28,530 nucleotides of DNA from JBQTJN01 sp052387095 (GCA_052387095.1 JBQTJN010000052.1:1-28530), one strand, 5' to 3'; positions 5,940-14,870 are shown, numbered from the stretch's first letter. Made by a program: numbers and translations. The notes: generated by a model from the letters alone, not told the origin.

Positions 5940-8252
5940 ATGGCCTTAGACCAGAAAAAATACGAACATAAACACACGAACATCCTGCGGGATGTTCGTC
6001 CGATGTATGTGCGTTTTCTGGATAGGCTTGAGCAACCCAGCCTGTCCTGCGCTATTTTCATCATGATGGCCATCGGGTTTTACGTCAACGACTGGATTCT
6101 GGCTTTCTCCGATCTGTTCCTGGTAGCGATGGGGCTTTATTTCTGGTGGCTTACCAAACGCAATCGGGCGCTGGCTTTCAAACTGCCTTACGGCGCGAAA
6201 GGCCGGGATAAAAACAATGAAGGTCCGGGCCGCACCGGAAAACCCGAAGGTATTCTTTATCTCGGCAATGTCGATAAGACAAACGAGGAGATCTGGTTCA
6301 CAAACTCCGATGCGCGGACCCACGTTCTTTATCTCGGCACGACAGGCTCCGGTAAAACAGAAGGCCTGAAATCGATGGTCACAAACGCCTTGACATGGGG
6401 ATCGGGTTTCGTCTATGTCGACGGTAAAGCCGATACGGATCTCTGGTCATCCATTTCCTCGCTGGTACGGCGAATGGGGCGTGACGATGACTTGCTGGTT
6501 CTGAACTACATGACCGGGAACGCCAACATCCAGGCACCATCCAATACCATGAACCCGTTCTCCAGCGGTTCGGCCTCCTATCTGACCAACATGCTCGTCA
6601 GCCTTATGCCGGAGGCTGAAGGCGACAACGCGATGTGGAAAGAGCGTGCCGTATCGCTCGCCAGCGCCATGATGCCGATTCTGACCTTCAAACGCGATAA
6701 GATGGACGTGCCGCTCTCAGTCCGCTCGATCCGCGAAAACCTCGCCATCGGCAATGTCATCAAGCTGCAGCGCGACCAGACCGTCCCGGTTGAGATTCGC
6801 GCCGGTCTGAAAGGCTATCTCGATACGCTGCCCGGCTTCGTCCACGACGCCTACGATGATAACGGCCAGCAGAAGCCGCCGGGACCAGACGTGCCGCAAT
6901 ACGACACGACAACCGCCAACCAGCAGCACGGCTACCTCGCCATGCAGTTCACCCGCGCCCTGCAATCTCTCGGCGATGATTACGGCTACATCTTCGACAC
7001 GCAGGCTGCCGATGTCGACATGGTCGATGTCGTGCTCAACCGCCGCATCCTGATCGTGCTGATCCCGGCCCTTGAAAAATCGGGAGACGAAATCGCCAAC
7101 CTCGGTAAAATTGTCGCCGCCACTATGAAAGGCATGATGGGCTCGACCCTTGGTTCAACGGTCGAGGGCACCAGTGCAACCGTCATTGAAAACAAACCGA
7201 CTCACTCGGCAACGCCTTTCATGACCGTTTTCGACGAGGTCGGTTACTACACCGCGCAAGGTATGGCCGTTATGGCAGCGCAGGCCCGCTCTCTCGGCTT
7301 CTGTCTTGTTTTCTCCGGTCAGGATATCCCGGCCATGAAAAAACGCGTGCGGGAAGAAGCCAACTCCATTCTGGCCAACTGTAACATCAAGATTTTCGGC
7401 AAACTGGAAGACCCGACCGAAACCAAGGAATTCTTCGAAAAAACGGTCGGCAGCGCGATTGTGACGGAAGTCTCCGGCTACCAGGTTTCCGGCGGCGGTC
7501 GCTCTTATTTCGACACCAAGCAGGCCGGTGTACAGTTGCGTCCGCGCGCCAGCTATGACGGGCTGCGGAATTTCAAGGAAGGCGAGGCGGTTATCACATT
7601 CGGCGCCGCCGTCATGGATTGCAACATGTTCTACTCTAATCCCGGCCATGCGAAAGCCATGCGCGTTACACGCTACATGGCCCTGCCGCCGCCGGATGAC
7701 GAAATCGTCAAGCATGCCAAGGAAATCACCGCGCTGCGCGATCTTATGGTCAGCAAAACCTGGAGCGCCGAACGCGCCGATGTTGCGGCGCCTATGCTTG
7801 AAGAGATTGAAGCGCTTGTGAAAGGATATAATCTCGCCGACAAACCCGGGCCCGACCCGATTAGCGCCGGTATTGCCGCTTTGATTGAAGTCTATGGGCT
7901 CACCAACCGCATCGAGGCACCCGCCGAGGAACCGAAATCCGCAGAACCGCAGGCGCCCGCAACGCCGCCGCCTTCCCCGCTGGCCGCTAAACCGTCCTTA
8001 CCGGCAAAAACCGCTACTCTGCCGGCTGAGGGCGGCAACCCGCTCTCATTCTTCACAGGCAAGAAATCGGAAGGCGCGGCCGCACCGGCAAGCGCACTGC
8101 CGTCTGCAAAACCTGCAACGCCCCCACCCGCTGCAAAAGCCCCGGAATTGCCGCGCGAGATTCGCACGATCATCGAGGACGCCGCGCAAAGCATGAAAAA
8201 AGCTCTCTTCAAAGACGAGAAGGACAAGGACGATATCGATGCCGCAGAATAA
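5940..8252 (+). CDS. dotL: DotL/IcmO-like type IV coupling ATPase
   Basis: This 770-residue protein has two N-terminal membrane segments (about 36-53 and 55-71), then a VirD4/TrbC/DotL-type ATPase. Walker A is GTTGSGKT (133-140), with the following EGLKSMVTNAL typical of DotL. Walker B is FMTVFDEVGYY (427-437), and FSGQDIPAMKKR follows (458-469). About 650-770 is a Pro/Ala-rich, low-complexity tail ending in an acidic/basic segment. In Legionella, DotL is about the same size and its C-terminal region recruits the adaptors IcmS, IcmW, LvgA and DotN. The tail here looks different in composition, so adaptor binding may differ. It lies in one cluster with dotM and overlaps the next gene by 14 bp. 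It energises substrate delivery at the inner membrane; substrates are unknown. Confidence 0.93.
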   Translation: MALDQKKYEHKHTNILRDVRPMYVRFLDRLEQPSLSCAIFIMMAIGFYVNDWILAFSDLFLVAMGLYFWWLTKRNRALAFKLPYGAKGRDKNNEGPGRTGKPEGILYLGNVDKTNEEIWFTNSDARTHVLYLGTTGSGKTEGLKSMVTNALTWGSGFVYVDGKADTDLWSSISSLVRRMGRDDDLLVLNYMTGNANIQAPSNTMNPFSSGSASYLTNMLVSLMPEAEGDNAMWKERAVSLASAMMPILTFKRDKMDVPLSVRSIRENLAIGNVIKLQRDQTVPVEIRAGLKGYLDTLPGFVHDAYDDNGQQKPPGPDVPQYDTTTANQQHGYLAMQFTRALQSLGDDYGYIFDTQAADVDMVDVVLNRRILIVLIPALEKSGDEIANLGKIVAATMKGMMGSTLGSTVEGTSATVIENKPTHSATPFMTVFDEVGYYTAQGMAVMAAQARSLGFCLVFSGQDIPAMKKRVREEANSILANCNIKIFGKLEDPTETKEFFEKTVGSAIVTEVSGYQVSGGGRSYFDTKQAGVQLRPRASYDGLRNFKEGEAVITFGAAVMDCNMFYSNPGHAKAMRVTRYMALPPPDDEIVKHAKEITALRDLMVSKTWSAERADVAAPMLEEIEALVKGYNLADKPGPDPISAGIAALIEVYGLTNRIEAPAEEPKSAEPQAPATPPPSPLAAKPSLPAKTATLPAEGGNPLSFFTGKKSEGAAAPASALPSAKPATPPPAAKAPELPREIRTIIEDAAQSMKKALFKDEKDKDDIDAAE

Positions 8253-8886
8253 ACGCCTTGCTGAACGCGGCAATGCTTTTTTCTTTGTGCTGCTCGGCAT
8301 CGTACTCTTTGCCGCACTCGCCATAACGTTCACACGCGGCATGCGCGGAAACACCACGGCGCGTCTGACATCAAAGGAAGTCGATATCGCGGTTTCAGAA
8401 ATCATGACTTATATGCAGCGCGTCGAGCGCGGTGTTGACCGCGTCCGCCGCAATAATTGCTCGGAAAATGATGTTTCTTTTGAGAATGATTTTGTTACAG
8501 GTTACGAACACACGCCCGCCGCTCCCGCAAAATGCAGGGTCTTCTCGGCTACGGGCGGCGCAGCCTGGACGGCGCCATCCATTACGGGTGCACACTATGA
8601 ATTCTGGGGTTCGGACGCGGTGCAGGATATCGGCACCACAGACAACGAACTCGTTATGGTCCTGGTTCTGCCGGAAGATACGGAACAAGTATGCGCCCTC
8701 TTTAATAAAAAAATCGGGATCAGTTCCGTTCCGGCTGGGAATAATGATGAAGATGGGGAGCTGTTCACCGGGGAATTCACCGTGCCTCTGGCTTCGCTTG
8801 CCGAAGCGCCGGGAAAATCATCGGCTTGCTTCTCAATCGGCGGCGGCGCCAGTTATAAAATCTACACCGTCCTGCTGACGCGTTAA
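8239..8886 (+). CDS. pilin-like single-span protein overlapping dotL
   Basis: This 215-residue protein begins with a short basic leader ending in a glycine (MPQNKRLAERG), then a hydrophobic helix (NAFFFVLLGIVLFAALAITF). It continues into an amphipathic helix and a larger globular domain with cysteines at about 74, 98, 152 and 200. This layout resembles type IV prepilin-like proteins cleaved after the glycine. The glutamate normally found at mature position 5 is absent, so processing by a prepilin peptidase is uncertain; it may simply be membrane-anchored. The start overlaps the end of dotL by 14 bp, so the two are probably co-translated. No named family recognised; a surface or periplasmic role beside the secretion system is inference. 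Confidence 0.65.
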   Translation: MPQNKRLAERGNAFFFVLLGIVLFAALAITFTRGMRGNTTARLTSKEVDIAVSEIMTYMQRVERGVDRVRRNNCSENDVSFENDFVTGYEHTPAAPAKCRVFSATGGAAWTAPSITGAHYEFWGSDAVQDIGTTDNELVMVLVLPEDTEQVCALFNKKIGISSVPAGNNDEDGELFTGEFTVPLASLAEAPGKSSACFSIGGGASYKIYTVLLTR

Positions 8887-8889
8887 AGA

Positions 8890-10692
8890 TTACATCCGCT
8901 CGGGAATTTCAATACCCAGAAGCCCCAGAACCAGCTCCAATTGAGTCTGCGTCAGGGCGCAGAGCGCCAGGCGGCTGGCCCGCACGGCCTCGTCAGTTTC
9001 CGACAATATATGGCAGGACGCGTAAAAACGGCTGAATTCCTGCGCCAGTTTATAGGCGTAATCGCACAGCACATGCGGCGTATTATGCCTGAGCGCCCCG
9101 GCGAAATGGTCGGGCAATTCAGCCAGCAAGAGCGCCAGCGGGCGATCCGCTTCGCGGATCAGAATCTCGGATAATCGGAATCTCGGATGATCCGAAGCAT
9201 TTTGAGATTCCGAGATTCCAAGATTCTGAGATTCCGCTTTCCGCAAAAGAGACTTAATGCGCACAGCTTGATAAAGCAGATACGGCCCGGTCTTGCCTTC
9301 GAAACCCGTCATGCGCCCAATGTCGAAAATATAATTGGCAATGCGGTTATTCTGCAGGTCGGCAAATTTCAGCGCCGCAATCGCCACCTTATGTGCGACA
9401 CCTTCTTTCTCCGAAGCATTCATGTCTTGCGCGAGATGAGCCTCGGCAAGGCGCGCACGCGCCTTTTCGAGGCCGAGCACAATAAGATCCTCCAGCTTCA
9501 TGATGCCGCCGGCACGGGTCTTGAACGGCTTGCCATCGGGACCGTTCATCGTACCAAACCCGGCATGGGTAAGCTCGACATTATCCGGCGCGATTGCTGA
9601 CAGCCGCGCCGCGCGGAAGACCTGCTCAAAATGCAGGCTCTGCCGCTGGTCGACGATATAAATGATTTTCGTGAGGCCGCTGTGGTCCTCCATACGCTCG
9701 ACAATCGTCGCGAGATCCGTCGTGCCGTACATCACCGCCCCGTCCCGCTTGTACAAAATCAGCGGCGGCATTTCCTTCTTATCGCTTTCCTGTGCCACGG
9801 GAATAATCCACGCCCCGTCGCTTTCCTGCGCGATTCCTTTGGTTTTTAACTTGTCAACCATCGGCTCGATCAGGTCGTGAACGCTGGCCTCTCCATTCCA
9901 GAGATCGAAATGTACACCAAGCGCGGCAAAATTCCGCCTCATCCCTGCAACCGACATATCGCGGATAATTTCCCACATCGCGTAAGAAGGCTGTTCCTTG
10001 TTCTGCAGCCGCACCGTCATGACCCGCGCCGCTTCCTGGATTTCCGGGTTTTCCTTCGCAACCTGCGACGCGCGTGGATAGCGCTCGTCCATATCTTTCA
10101 GCAGCGCATCGACTTGCGCCGGGTCATCTGGGTTTTTGTTCTTGTGAAGAATATTTTCGGCGCCGCTGGAAATATAATCATTGATCAGCAAACCCAGATG
10201 CGTACCCCAGTCGCCCAGATGCACATCGCCGATCGCTTTATATCCCGCGAAATCATACATCCGCCGCAAGGCATCGCCGATGATGGAAGACCGCAGATGC
10301 CCCACATGCATCGGCTTGGCGATATTCGGCCCGCCATAATCAAGCATGATTGTACCTGCCGCATGCTTCTCCACGCCCTGCCGCGAATCCTTGCGCAAGG
10401 ATTCGGCATGCGCCGCGATCATATCGTCGGGAATGCTGATATTGATGAATCCGGGCCCGGCAATTTCCAGCTTCGTGAATTCGCTGCGGCTTTTCAGGAC
10501 TTCAATGACAGCTTCCGCCACCGCACGCGGATTTTTACCTGCCTGCTTCGCCCCCGCCAGCGCCCCGTTGCACTGAAACTGCGCCAGGTCCGGCCGGTCG
10601 GCCACCCGCACCGCACCAAGCTCGCGCGACAGGCCCTGAGCAACAAACGCGTCACCAATAATTTCACTGAGTTTCTGTGCGAGAGAAGTCAT
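8890..10692 (-). CDS. argS: arginyl-tRNA synthetase
   Basis: This class I synthetase of 600 residues joins arginine to tRNA-Arg. The N-terminal ArgRS additional domain covers about 1-100. The HIGH signature is HVGH (129-132) in the conserved block AKPMHVGHLRSS, followed by GDWGTHLGLLI. The C-terminal anticodon-binding domain ends LLGIEIPERM. ArgRS commonly lacks a clear KMSKS, as here. Residues about 486-511 are encoded by a palindromic repeat (9161-9235) that extends the linker before IREADRPLALLL and keeps the frame. It ends 3 bp from the convergent pilin-like gene. No Shine-Dalgarno sequence is seen before the ATG. Confidence 0.97.
   Translation of the reverse strand: MTSLAQKLSEIIGDAFVAQGLSRELGAVRVADRPDLAQFQCNGALAGAKQAGKNPRAVAEAVIEVLKSRSEFTKLEIAGPGFINISIPDDMIAAHAESLRKDSRQGVEKHAAGTIMLDYGGPNIAKPMHVGHLRSSIIGDALRRMYDFAGYKAIGDVHLGDWGTHLGLLINDYISSGAENILHKNKNPDDPAQVDALLKDMDERYPRASQVAKENPEIQEAARVMTVRLQNKEQPSYAMWEIIRDMSVAGMRRNFAALGVHFDLWNGEASVHDLIEPMVDKLKTKGIAQESDGAWIIPVAQESDKKEMPPLILYKRDGAVMYGTTDLATIVERMEDHSGLTKIIYIVDQRQSLHFEQVFRAARLSAIAPDNVELTHAGFGTMNGPDGKPFKTRAGGIMKLEDLIVLGLEKARARLAEAHLAQDMNASEKEGVAHKVAIAALKFADLQNNRIANYIFDIGRMTGFEGKTGPYLLYQAVRIKSLLRKAESQNLGISESQNASDHPRFRLSEILIREADRPLALLLAELPDHFAGALRHNTPHVLCDYAYKLAQEFSRFYASCHILSETDEAVRASRLALCALTQTQLELVLGLLGIEIPERM
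9161..9235. repeat. palindromic array of 8-bp units inside argS
   Basis: The left arm is four 8-mers (AGAATCTC, GGATAATC, GGAATCTC, GGATGATC; 9161-9192). An 11-bp loop follows (9193-9203), then a right arm of four 8-mers (GAGATTCC, GAGATTCC, AAGATTCT, GAGATTCC; 9204-9235). The arms are imperfect reverse complements, so the segment can form a long hairpin. A second small hairpin (GATCCGC/GCGGATC, 9144-9160) adjoins it. It is read in frame and adds about 25 residues, in the manner described for Rickettsia palindromic elements; any relation to those is inference. Confidence 0.85.
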
Positions 10693-10699
10693 AAGACAT

Positions 10700-10728
10700 G
10701 TACTATATATATTTCATATTAAAATCAA
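10700..10728 (-). promoter_or_regulatory. possible argS promoter
   Basis: On the - strand TTGATT (10723-10728) and TAGTAC (10700-10705) are 17 bp apart, with the argS ATG 7 nt beyond. TATAGT at 10702-10707 is an alternative -10 with short spacing. The weak -10 match makes this tentative. Confidence 0.35.
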
Positions 10729-10809
10729 TTAATTAGAACTATATCGACAAACTAAAAAATTATGTCTAAAGTTTTATAATTTCATAATAATATAGTGGAG
10801 TTTCTAAAG

Positions 10810-11454
10810 ATGTTGAAAAATAAAATTTATGGCGTTCTTGACGCAGTTCAAACCGGCAAAGAGTTAGGGTTTAAAGGTCCAAAATTCTCAGATTTTAAAG
10901 TTTGGCATATCAAACCATCAGAAGAATTCAACTATCTTAGCTCTTATCATGAACAAGGTTTAACAAATGAAAAATCGCGTATTATTAAAATAAATAATCA
11001 CGATTCAAAAATAACTGTTTTTAAAACTATCGCTGAAGGCGATGTTCTATGGGAAGGACCAATAAAAACAAATCAAACGCTGGCCTATCAACAACCCGTT
11101 CCAAAACTGGAAATTATTTCGGATATGCGCCTTCCATGTAAATATGTTGAAGGAGATCTCGTATATTACGGTTCTTTTGAAAAATGGGATACGCCAAGCG
11201 CGCGGGATCAAGGCCATTACGATATCTTCATACCAAGTTATTATGAAATAAAAAATGATGACCAAGAAAAATCCCTCAATCCTGATTTTTATCCGTTTGG
11301 AATTCAACCTATTTCAAGACAGGCTGAAAAACTTTTGCCCACAGGCCAAAGCCTTGTGACGATTTATACTCGTGTAACTGCAGGAGAAATTTTCAAAGAA
11401 GGCGAAACGTGGAATCCCCGCAGCGCCCCGCCAGTTATCATCGAACCGGCCTGA
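10810..11454 (+). CDS. AT-rich orphan protein of unknown function, 214 residues
   Basis: A GTG at 10795 is in frame, but the ATG at 10810 is chosen because GGAG (10797-10800) lies 9 nt before it. The product is soluble, with no signal peptide or membrane segment. It has a mixed alpha/beta composition, with several aromatic strands (FSDFKVWHIKP, LVYYGSFEKWDT, HYDIFIPSYYEI) and an ending rich in Pro. I recognise no domain. Codon use is clearly more AT-rich than in the neighbouring argS and gyrB, which suggests recent acquisition. It diverges from argS and converges on gyrB with 3 bp between stop codons. Confidence 0.7.
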   Translation: MLKNKIYGVLDAVQTGKELGFKGPKFSDFKVWHIKPSEEFNYLSSYHEQGLTNEKSRIIKINNHDSKITVFKTIAEGDVLWEGPIKTNQTLAYQQPVPKLEIISDMRLPCKYVEGDLVYYGSFEKWDTPSARDQGHYDIFIPSYYEIKNDDQEKSLNPDFYPFGIQPISRQAEKLLPTGQSLVTIYTRVTAGEIFKEGETWNPRSAPPVIIEPA

Positions 11455-11463
11455 TTGTCAGGC
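11449..11463. terminator. short hairpin spanning two convergent stop codons
   Basis: GCCTGA and TCAGGC form a 6-bp stem with a TTG loop. The arms contain the stop codons of the orphan gene (TGA on +) and of gyrB (TGA on -). There is no T tract, so terminator activity is doubtful. Confidence 0.3.
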
Positions 11464-13917
11464 GTCCACGGCCGCCTTGAGCGCGTTATCCTGAATGAAG
11501 ATCCGCCGCGGCTCCACCACATCGCCCATCAGGGTCGAGAAGATATCATCGGCCTTCACCGCATCCTCAACCCGCACCTGCAGCAATGTCCGGATGGCGG
11601 GGTCTAATGTCGTTTCCCACAGCTGCTCCGGGTTCATTTCGCCGAGACCCTTGTAACGCTGGATCGAAAGCCCTTTGCGCCCGAGTTCCTGCACCTTGTC
11701 GTAGAGACCCGCCGGCCCGTCAACCTGCCCCCACGATTTCTCGCCGTCTTTCATGTCGAGCGGCGCAACAAACATCTGTGCCAGCCAGTCACGCATCGCG
11801 TTCAGGCGGCGCGCATCCGGTGAGCGGATACGGTCCGGTGAAATCCGGATATTCTCCGTCACACCCCGGCGCGTGCGCTCAAGGCGATAACCATCTTCGG
11901 GCGTGAAACCGCCCTTCCATGTGCGCTCATTCTTCGCAGCCACGCTGTTGAGGCGCTCTGCGATTTGCTGCGCATAGTCTCCGCCAGCTTTCGGGTTTTC
12001 AAACGCGCCCTCATCGAACGCGCCGATAATCGCGGCCTGCTCGACAACCAGCCTGTGCCCAACACGCTGCGTCAGCACGGCAATGGGCGCACGCAATTTA
12101 CGCGCATTGGTAATCGCTTCTTCCAGCGCCGAGCCCGTATAGGTTTTGCCCCTGGCATCGGCCAGCGACAAGGCCGGCAGCATGACGCCGATCAGATAAT
12201 CCTCCAGCGCCTTTTCATCCTTCAGATAAGTCTCGTTTGCACTGCCGCGCTTGACCTTGAACAGAGGCGGCTGCGCGATATAAAGGAAACCGCGCTCGAT
12301 CACGGATGGCATGTAGCGGAAGAAGAATGTCAGCAATAGCGTGCGGATGTGCGAACCGTCGACGTCCGCGTCGGTCATGATGACAATCTTGTGATAACGG
12401 ATTTTATCGATGTTGAATTCATCCGGCCCGATGCCCGTGCCGAGCGCGGTGATCAGCGTGCCAAGTTCGTTCGAAGACAGCATGCGGTCGAAACGCGCGC
12501 GCTCCACATTCAGGATTTTCCCGCGCAACGGCAAAATCGCCTGATTCTGGCGCGAACGCGCCTGCTTGGCCGAACCGCCCGCAGAATCGCCCTCGACGAT
12601 GAAAATCTCGGACAATGCCGGGTCTTTCTCCTGGCAGTCCGCCAGCTTGCCCGGCAGGTTGGAAATATCCATCACGCCCTTGCGGCGCGTCAGATCGCGC
12701 GCCTTACGGGCCGCTTCGCGCGCGAGGCCCGCCTCGATAATCTTGCCCACGATCATTTTGCCCTCGGCCGGATTTTCTTCCAGCCACGTCGCCAGTTTGT
12801 CCGCCACCGCGCCTTCGACCACCGGCCGCACTTCGGATGACACAAGCTTGTCTTTTGTCTGCGAGGAAAATTTCGGATCCGGCACCTTGACGGAGAGCAC
12901 GCATGTCAGACCTTCGCGCATATCTTCGCCGCTCAGCTTGATCTTCTCTTTCTTGAGCAGTCCTTTTTCTTCGGCGTAATTACTGATTACGCGCGTGAGC
13001 GCACCGCGGAAACCGGACAAATGCGTGCCGCCGTCGCGCTGCGGGATATTGTTGGTAAAGCACAGCATAGTTTCATGATACGCATCGGTCCATTCCATGG
13101 CGACTTCCACGGTCATGCCGTTCTCTTCGGTTTTCATGTAGACCGGCTTTATGATCGGCTTTTTGTTACGGTCCATCCATTCGACGAAGCTTTCAATCCC
13201 GCCCTGAAAATTGAAATGCGAGGTTTTATGCTCTTCCGCGTTGTCGCTGCGCATATCCTGCAGGTAAATATTCACGCCGGAATTAAGGAACGCCAGTTCG
13301 CGCAACCGGTCTTCCAGCGTGCCGTAATCAAATTCCGTCATGGTAAAGGTCGCGGGGCTTGGGAGGAACGTAACGGATGTTCCCGAACGCTCGCCCGCCT
13401 CAAGATCGCGAATGGATTTCAGCGGCGCCTCGGCATCGCCGTGCCTGAAACGTATGTGCCACTCCTTGCCCTGGCGACGAATATTAAGGTCGAGATATTC
13501 GGACAGCGCATTAACGACAGAAACGCCGACACCATGCAAACCGCCGGAAACTTTGTAGGAATTCTGGTCGAACTTTCCGCCCGCATGCAGCTGCGTCATG
13601 ATGACTTCGGCCGCCGAAATTTTTTCTTCACTGTGCAGGTCGACGGGAATTCCGCGTCCGTTATCCTTGACCCTCACCGACCCGTCGCCATTCAGGATTA
13701 CATCGATCCGGTCGCAATGCCCCGCGAGGCTTTCGTCGATGGCGTTATCGACCACTTCGTAAACCATATGGTGCAGGCCCGACCCGTCATCCGTGTCGCC
13801 GATATACATGCCCGGGCGCTTGCGCACCGCATCGAGCCCCTTCAGCACCTTGATGGAATCGGCGCTGTAATCGGCTTCGTTGATAGGGGTCGCTTTCTGA
13901 GCCGTCATTTTTGTCAT
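11458..13917 (-). CDS. gyrB: DNA gyrase subunit B
   Basis: This 819-residue type II topoisomerase subunit introduces negative supercoils together with GyrA. The GHKL ATPase domain is N-terminal (YEVVDNAIDESLAG, DNGRGIPVD, GGLHGVGVSVVNALS), followed by the transducer. The Toprim domain holds EGDSAGGSAKQ and the metal-binding DADVDGSHIRTLL. The C-terminal part holds QRYKGLGEMNPEQLWETT. A long insert after the Toprim core (about 560-720) is like that of proteobacterial GyrB rather than ParE. The ATG at 13917 is chosen; a GTG two codons upstream and an ATG at 13908 are possible. It lies near dnaN and recF but is separated from them by accessory genes. Confidence 0.97.
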   Translation of the reverse strand: MTKMTAQKATPINEADYSADSIKVLKGLDAVRKRPGMYIGDTDDGSGLHHMVYEVVDNAIDESLAGHCDRIDVILNGDGSVRVKDNGRGIPVDLHSEEKISAAEVIMTQLHAGGKFDQNSYKVSGGLHGVGVSVVNALSEYLDLNIRRQGKEWHIRFRHGDAEAPLKSIRDLEAGERSGTSVTFLPSPATFTMTEFDYGTLEDRLRELAFLNSGVNIYLQDMRSDNAEEHKTSHFNFQGGIESFVEWMDRNKKPIIKPVYMKTEENGMTVEVAMEWTDAYHETMLCFTNNIPQRDGGTHLSGFRGALTRVISNYAEEKGLLKKEKIKLSGEDMREGLTCVLSVKVPDPKFSSQTKDKLVSSEVRPVVEGAVADKLATWLEENPAEGKMIVGKIIEAGLAREAARKARDLTRRKGVMDISNLPGKLADCQEKDPALSEIFIVEGDSAGGSAKQARSRQNQAILPLRGKILNVERARFDRMLSSNELGTLITALGTGIGPDEFNIDKIRYHKIVIMTDADVDGSHIRTLLLTFFFRYMPSVIERGFLYIAQPPLFKVKRGSANETYLKDEKALEDYLIGVMLPALSLADARGKTYTGSALEEAITNARKLRAPIAVLTQRVGHRLVVEQAAIIGAFDEGAFENPKAGGDYAQQIAERLNSVAAKNERTWKGGFTPEDGYRLERTRRGVTENIRISPDRIRSPDARRLNAMRDWLAQMFVAPLDMKDGEKSWGQVDGPAGLYDKVQELGRKGLSIQRYKGLGEMNPEQLWETTLDPAIRTLLQVRVEDAVKADDIFSTLMGDVVEPRRIFIQDNALKAAVDA

Positions 13918-14101
13918 TTCCACTCTGTTTCAAGAGGCACAATCTGCCCGGAAAGGCGCAGATTTCCGCTGGTTTTTTTGTATGGCTTGTGTATAGCATG
14001 GGGAACTTGCGAAAAATAGCAAAAAATGCATTTTTCCGGGGTTTTTTTAGACTGTAAAACGTTGATATTACATGAAAATTAGAGGCTGATTTTTAAGACT
14101 T

Positions 14102-14812
14102 TTATTGATCCAGATTCAAATGGATCAAACCGCCTTTTTCATGCGAATTCTGCAGTGATTTTTCACACTTCCACATCTCTCTCATACGCCTGGCTGAGCT
14201 GTCATGCTCACGATCCAATCTAGGATAAGGATCCATTCGAAAAGAAACCCAGGCATTCTGACTTATCAGATTGGAAAAAGTTTCATGAAATGACTGCGCC
14301 AGTTTTACGAATGGTTTAGGCACCCCCCCCCTCACTATTTCCAGAGCAATGGCCTTGTGGATGTAGGATTGAATTGTTTTATAGTTAGTTGATTGTACAG
14401 CAGCTCTATCCGCATCAAGTTCATTCAGACGTGTTTCTTTGCTGTTTTTAGCCTCCCCCTGATACAGGTGCTTTATTTCATGAGAAACCAACGCTCTTAA
14501 TTCATTCTCATCGAATACTTCATAAGCATCCGATTCAACGAGAACCGTATATAAATCTTCATAAGCAGCGCCAAGACGCGAGTCCCCGCCTTTATCGACA
14601 TAAAACTCTGGCCTTTCTATTTCACGAAATACACATTCTGCAGTAACAGCCCGGTAAAGTTTTGGATAATTTTCAGCAGTCACCTTTTCAAGCGAAGGAT
14701 GATTAAGCCATGCCGGCTTTTCCTCACCGCTTTTCAGGAATGCTTCCCGTGCAGGCGATTTTCTGTCATAACGGTTGAAATAGCTGGTTATATCGGACAT
14801 ACCCCCCATCAT
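14102..14812 (-). CDS. M48-like cytoplasmic zinc metalloprotease
   Basis: This protein of about 232-236 residues has a zincin motif HEIKH (HExxH) in ALVSHEIKHLYQGEA and, about 20 residues later, NELDADRAAVQ. The Glu there is the third ligand, the pattern of M48 peptidases (HExxH...ExxxD). RPEFYVDKG and the later DPYPRLDREHDSSARRMREM also recall M48 proteins. There is no signal peptide and no membrane helix, unlike HtpX, so it is probably soluble in the cytoplasm. Start codons at 14812 and 14800 are both possible. The gene is AT-rich and stands alone between gyrB and the divergent hisC, which suggests acquisition. The substrate is unknown. Confidence 0.7.
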   Translation of the reverse strand: MMGGMSDITSYFNRYDRKSPAREAFLKSGEEKPAWLNHPSLEKVTAENYPKLYRAVTAECVFREIERPEFYVDKGGDSRLGAAYEDLYTVLVESDAYEVFDENELRALVSHEIKHLYQGEAKNSKETRLNELDADRAAVQSTNYKTIQSYIHKAIALEIVRGGVPKPFVKLAQSFHETFSNLISQNAWVSFRMDPYPRLDREHDSSARRMREMWKCEKSLQNSHEKGGLIHLNLDQ

Positions 14813-14870
14813 ATAGAATTATGAAAATATAATCCAGTTTCTAATCAAACCATTTGTTTTAATTAATTAA

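Noticed and set aside
9144..9235. CRISPR array
   Set aside because: The units are 8 bp, adjacent and palindromic with no spacers; no cas genes in the window.
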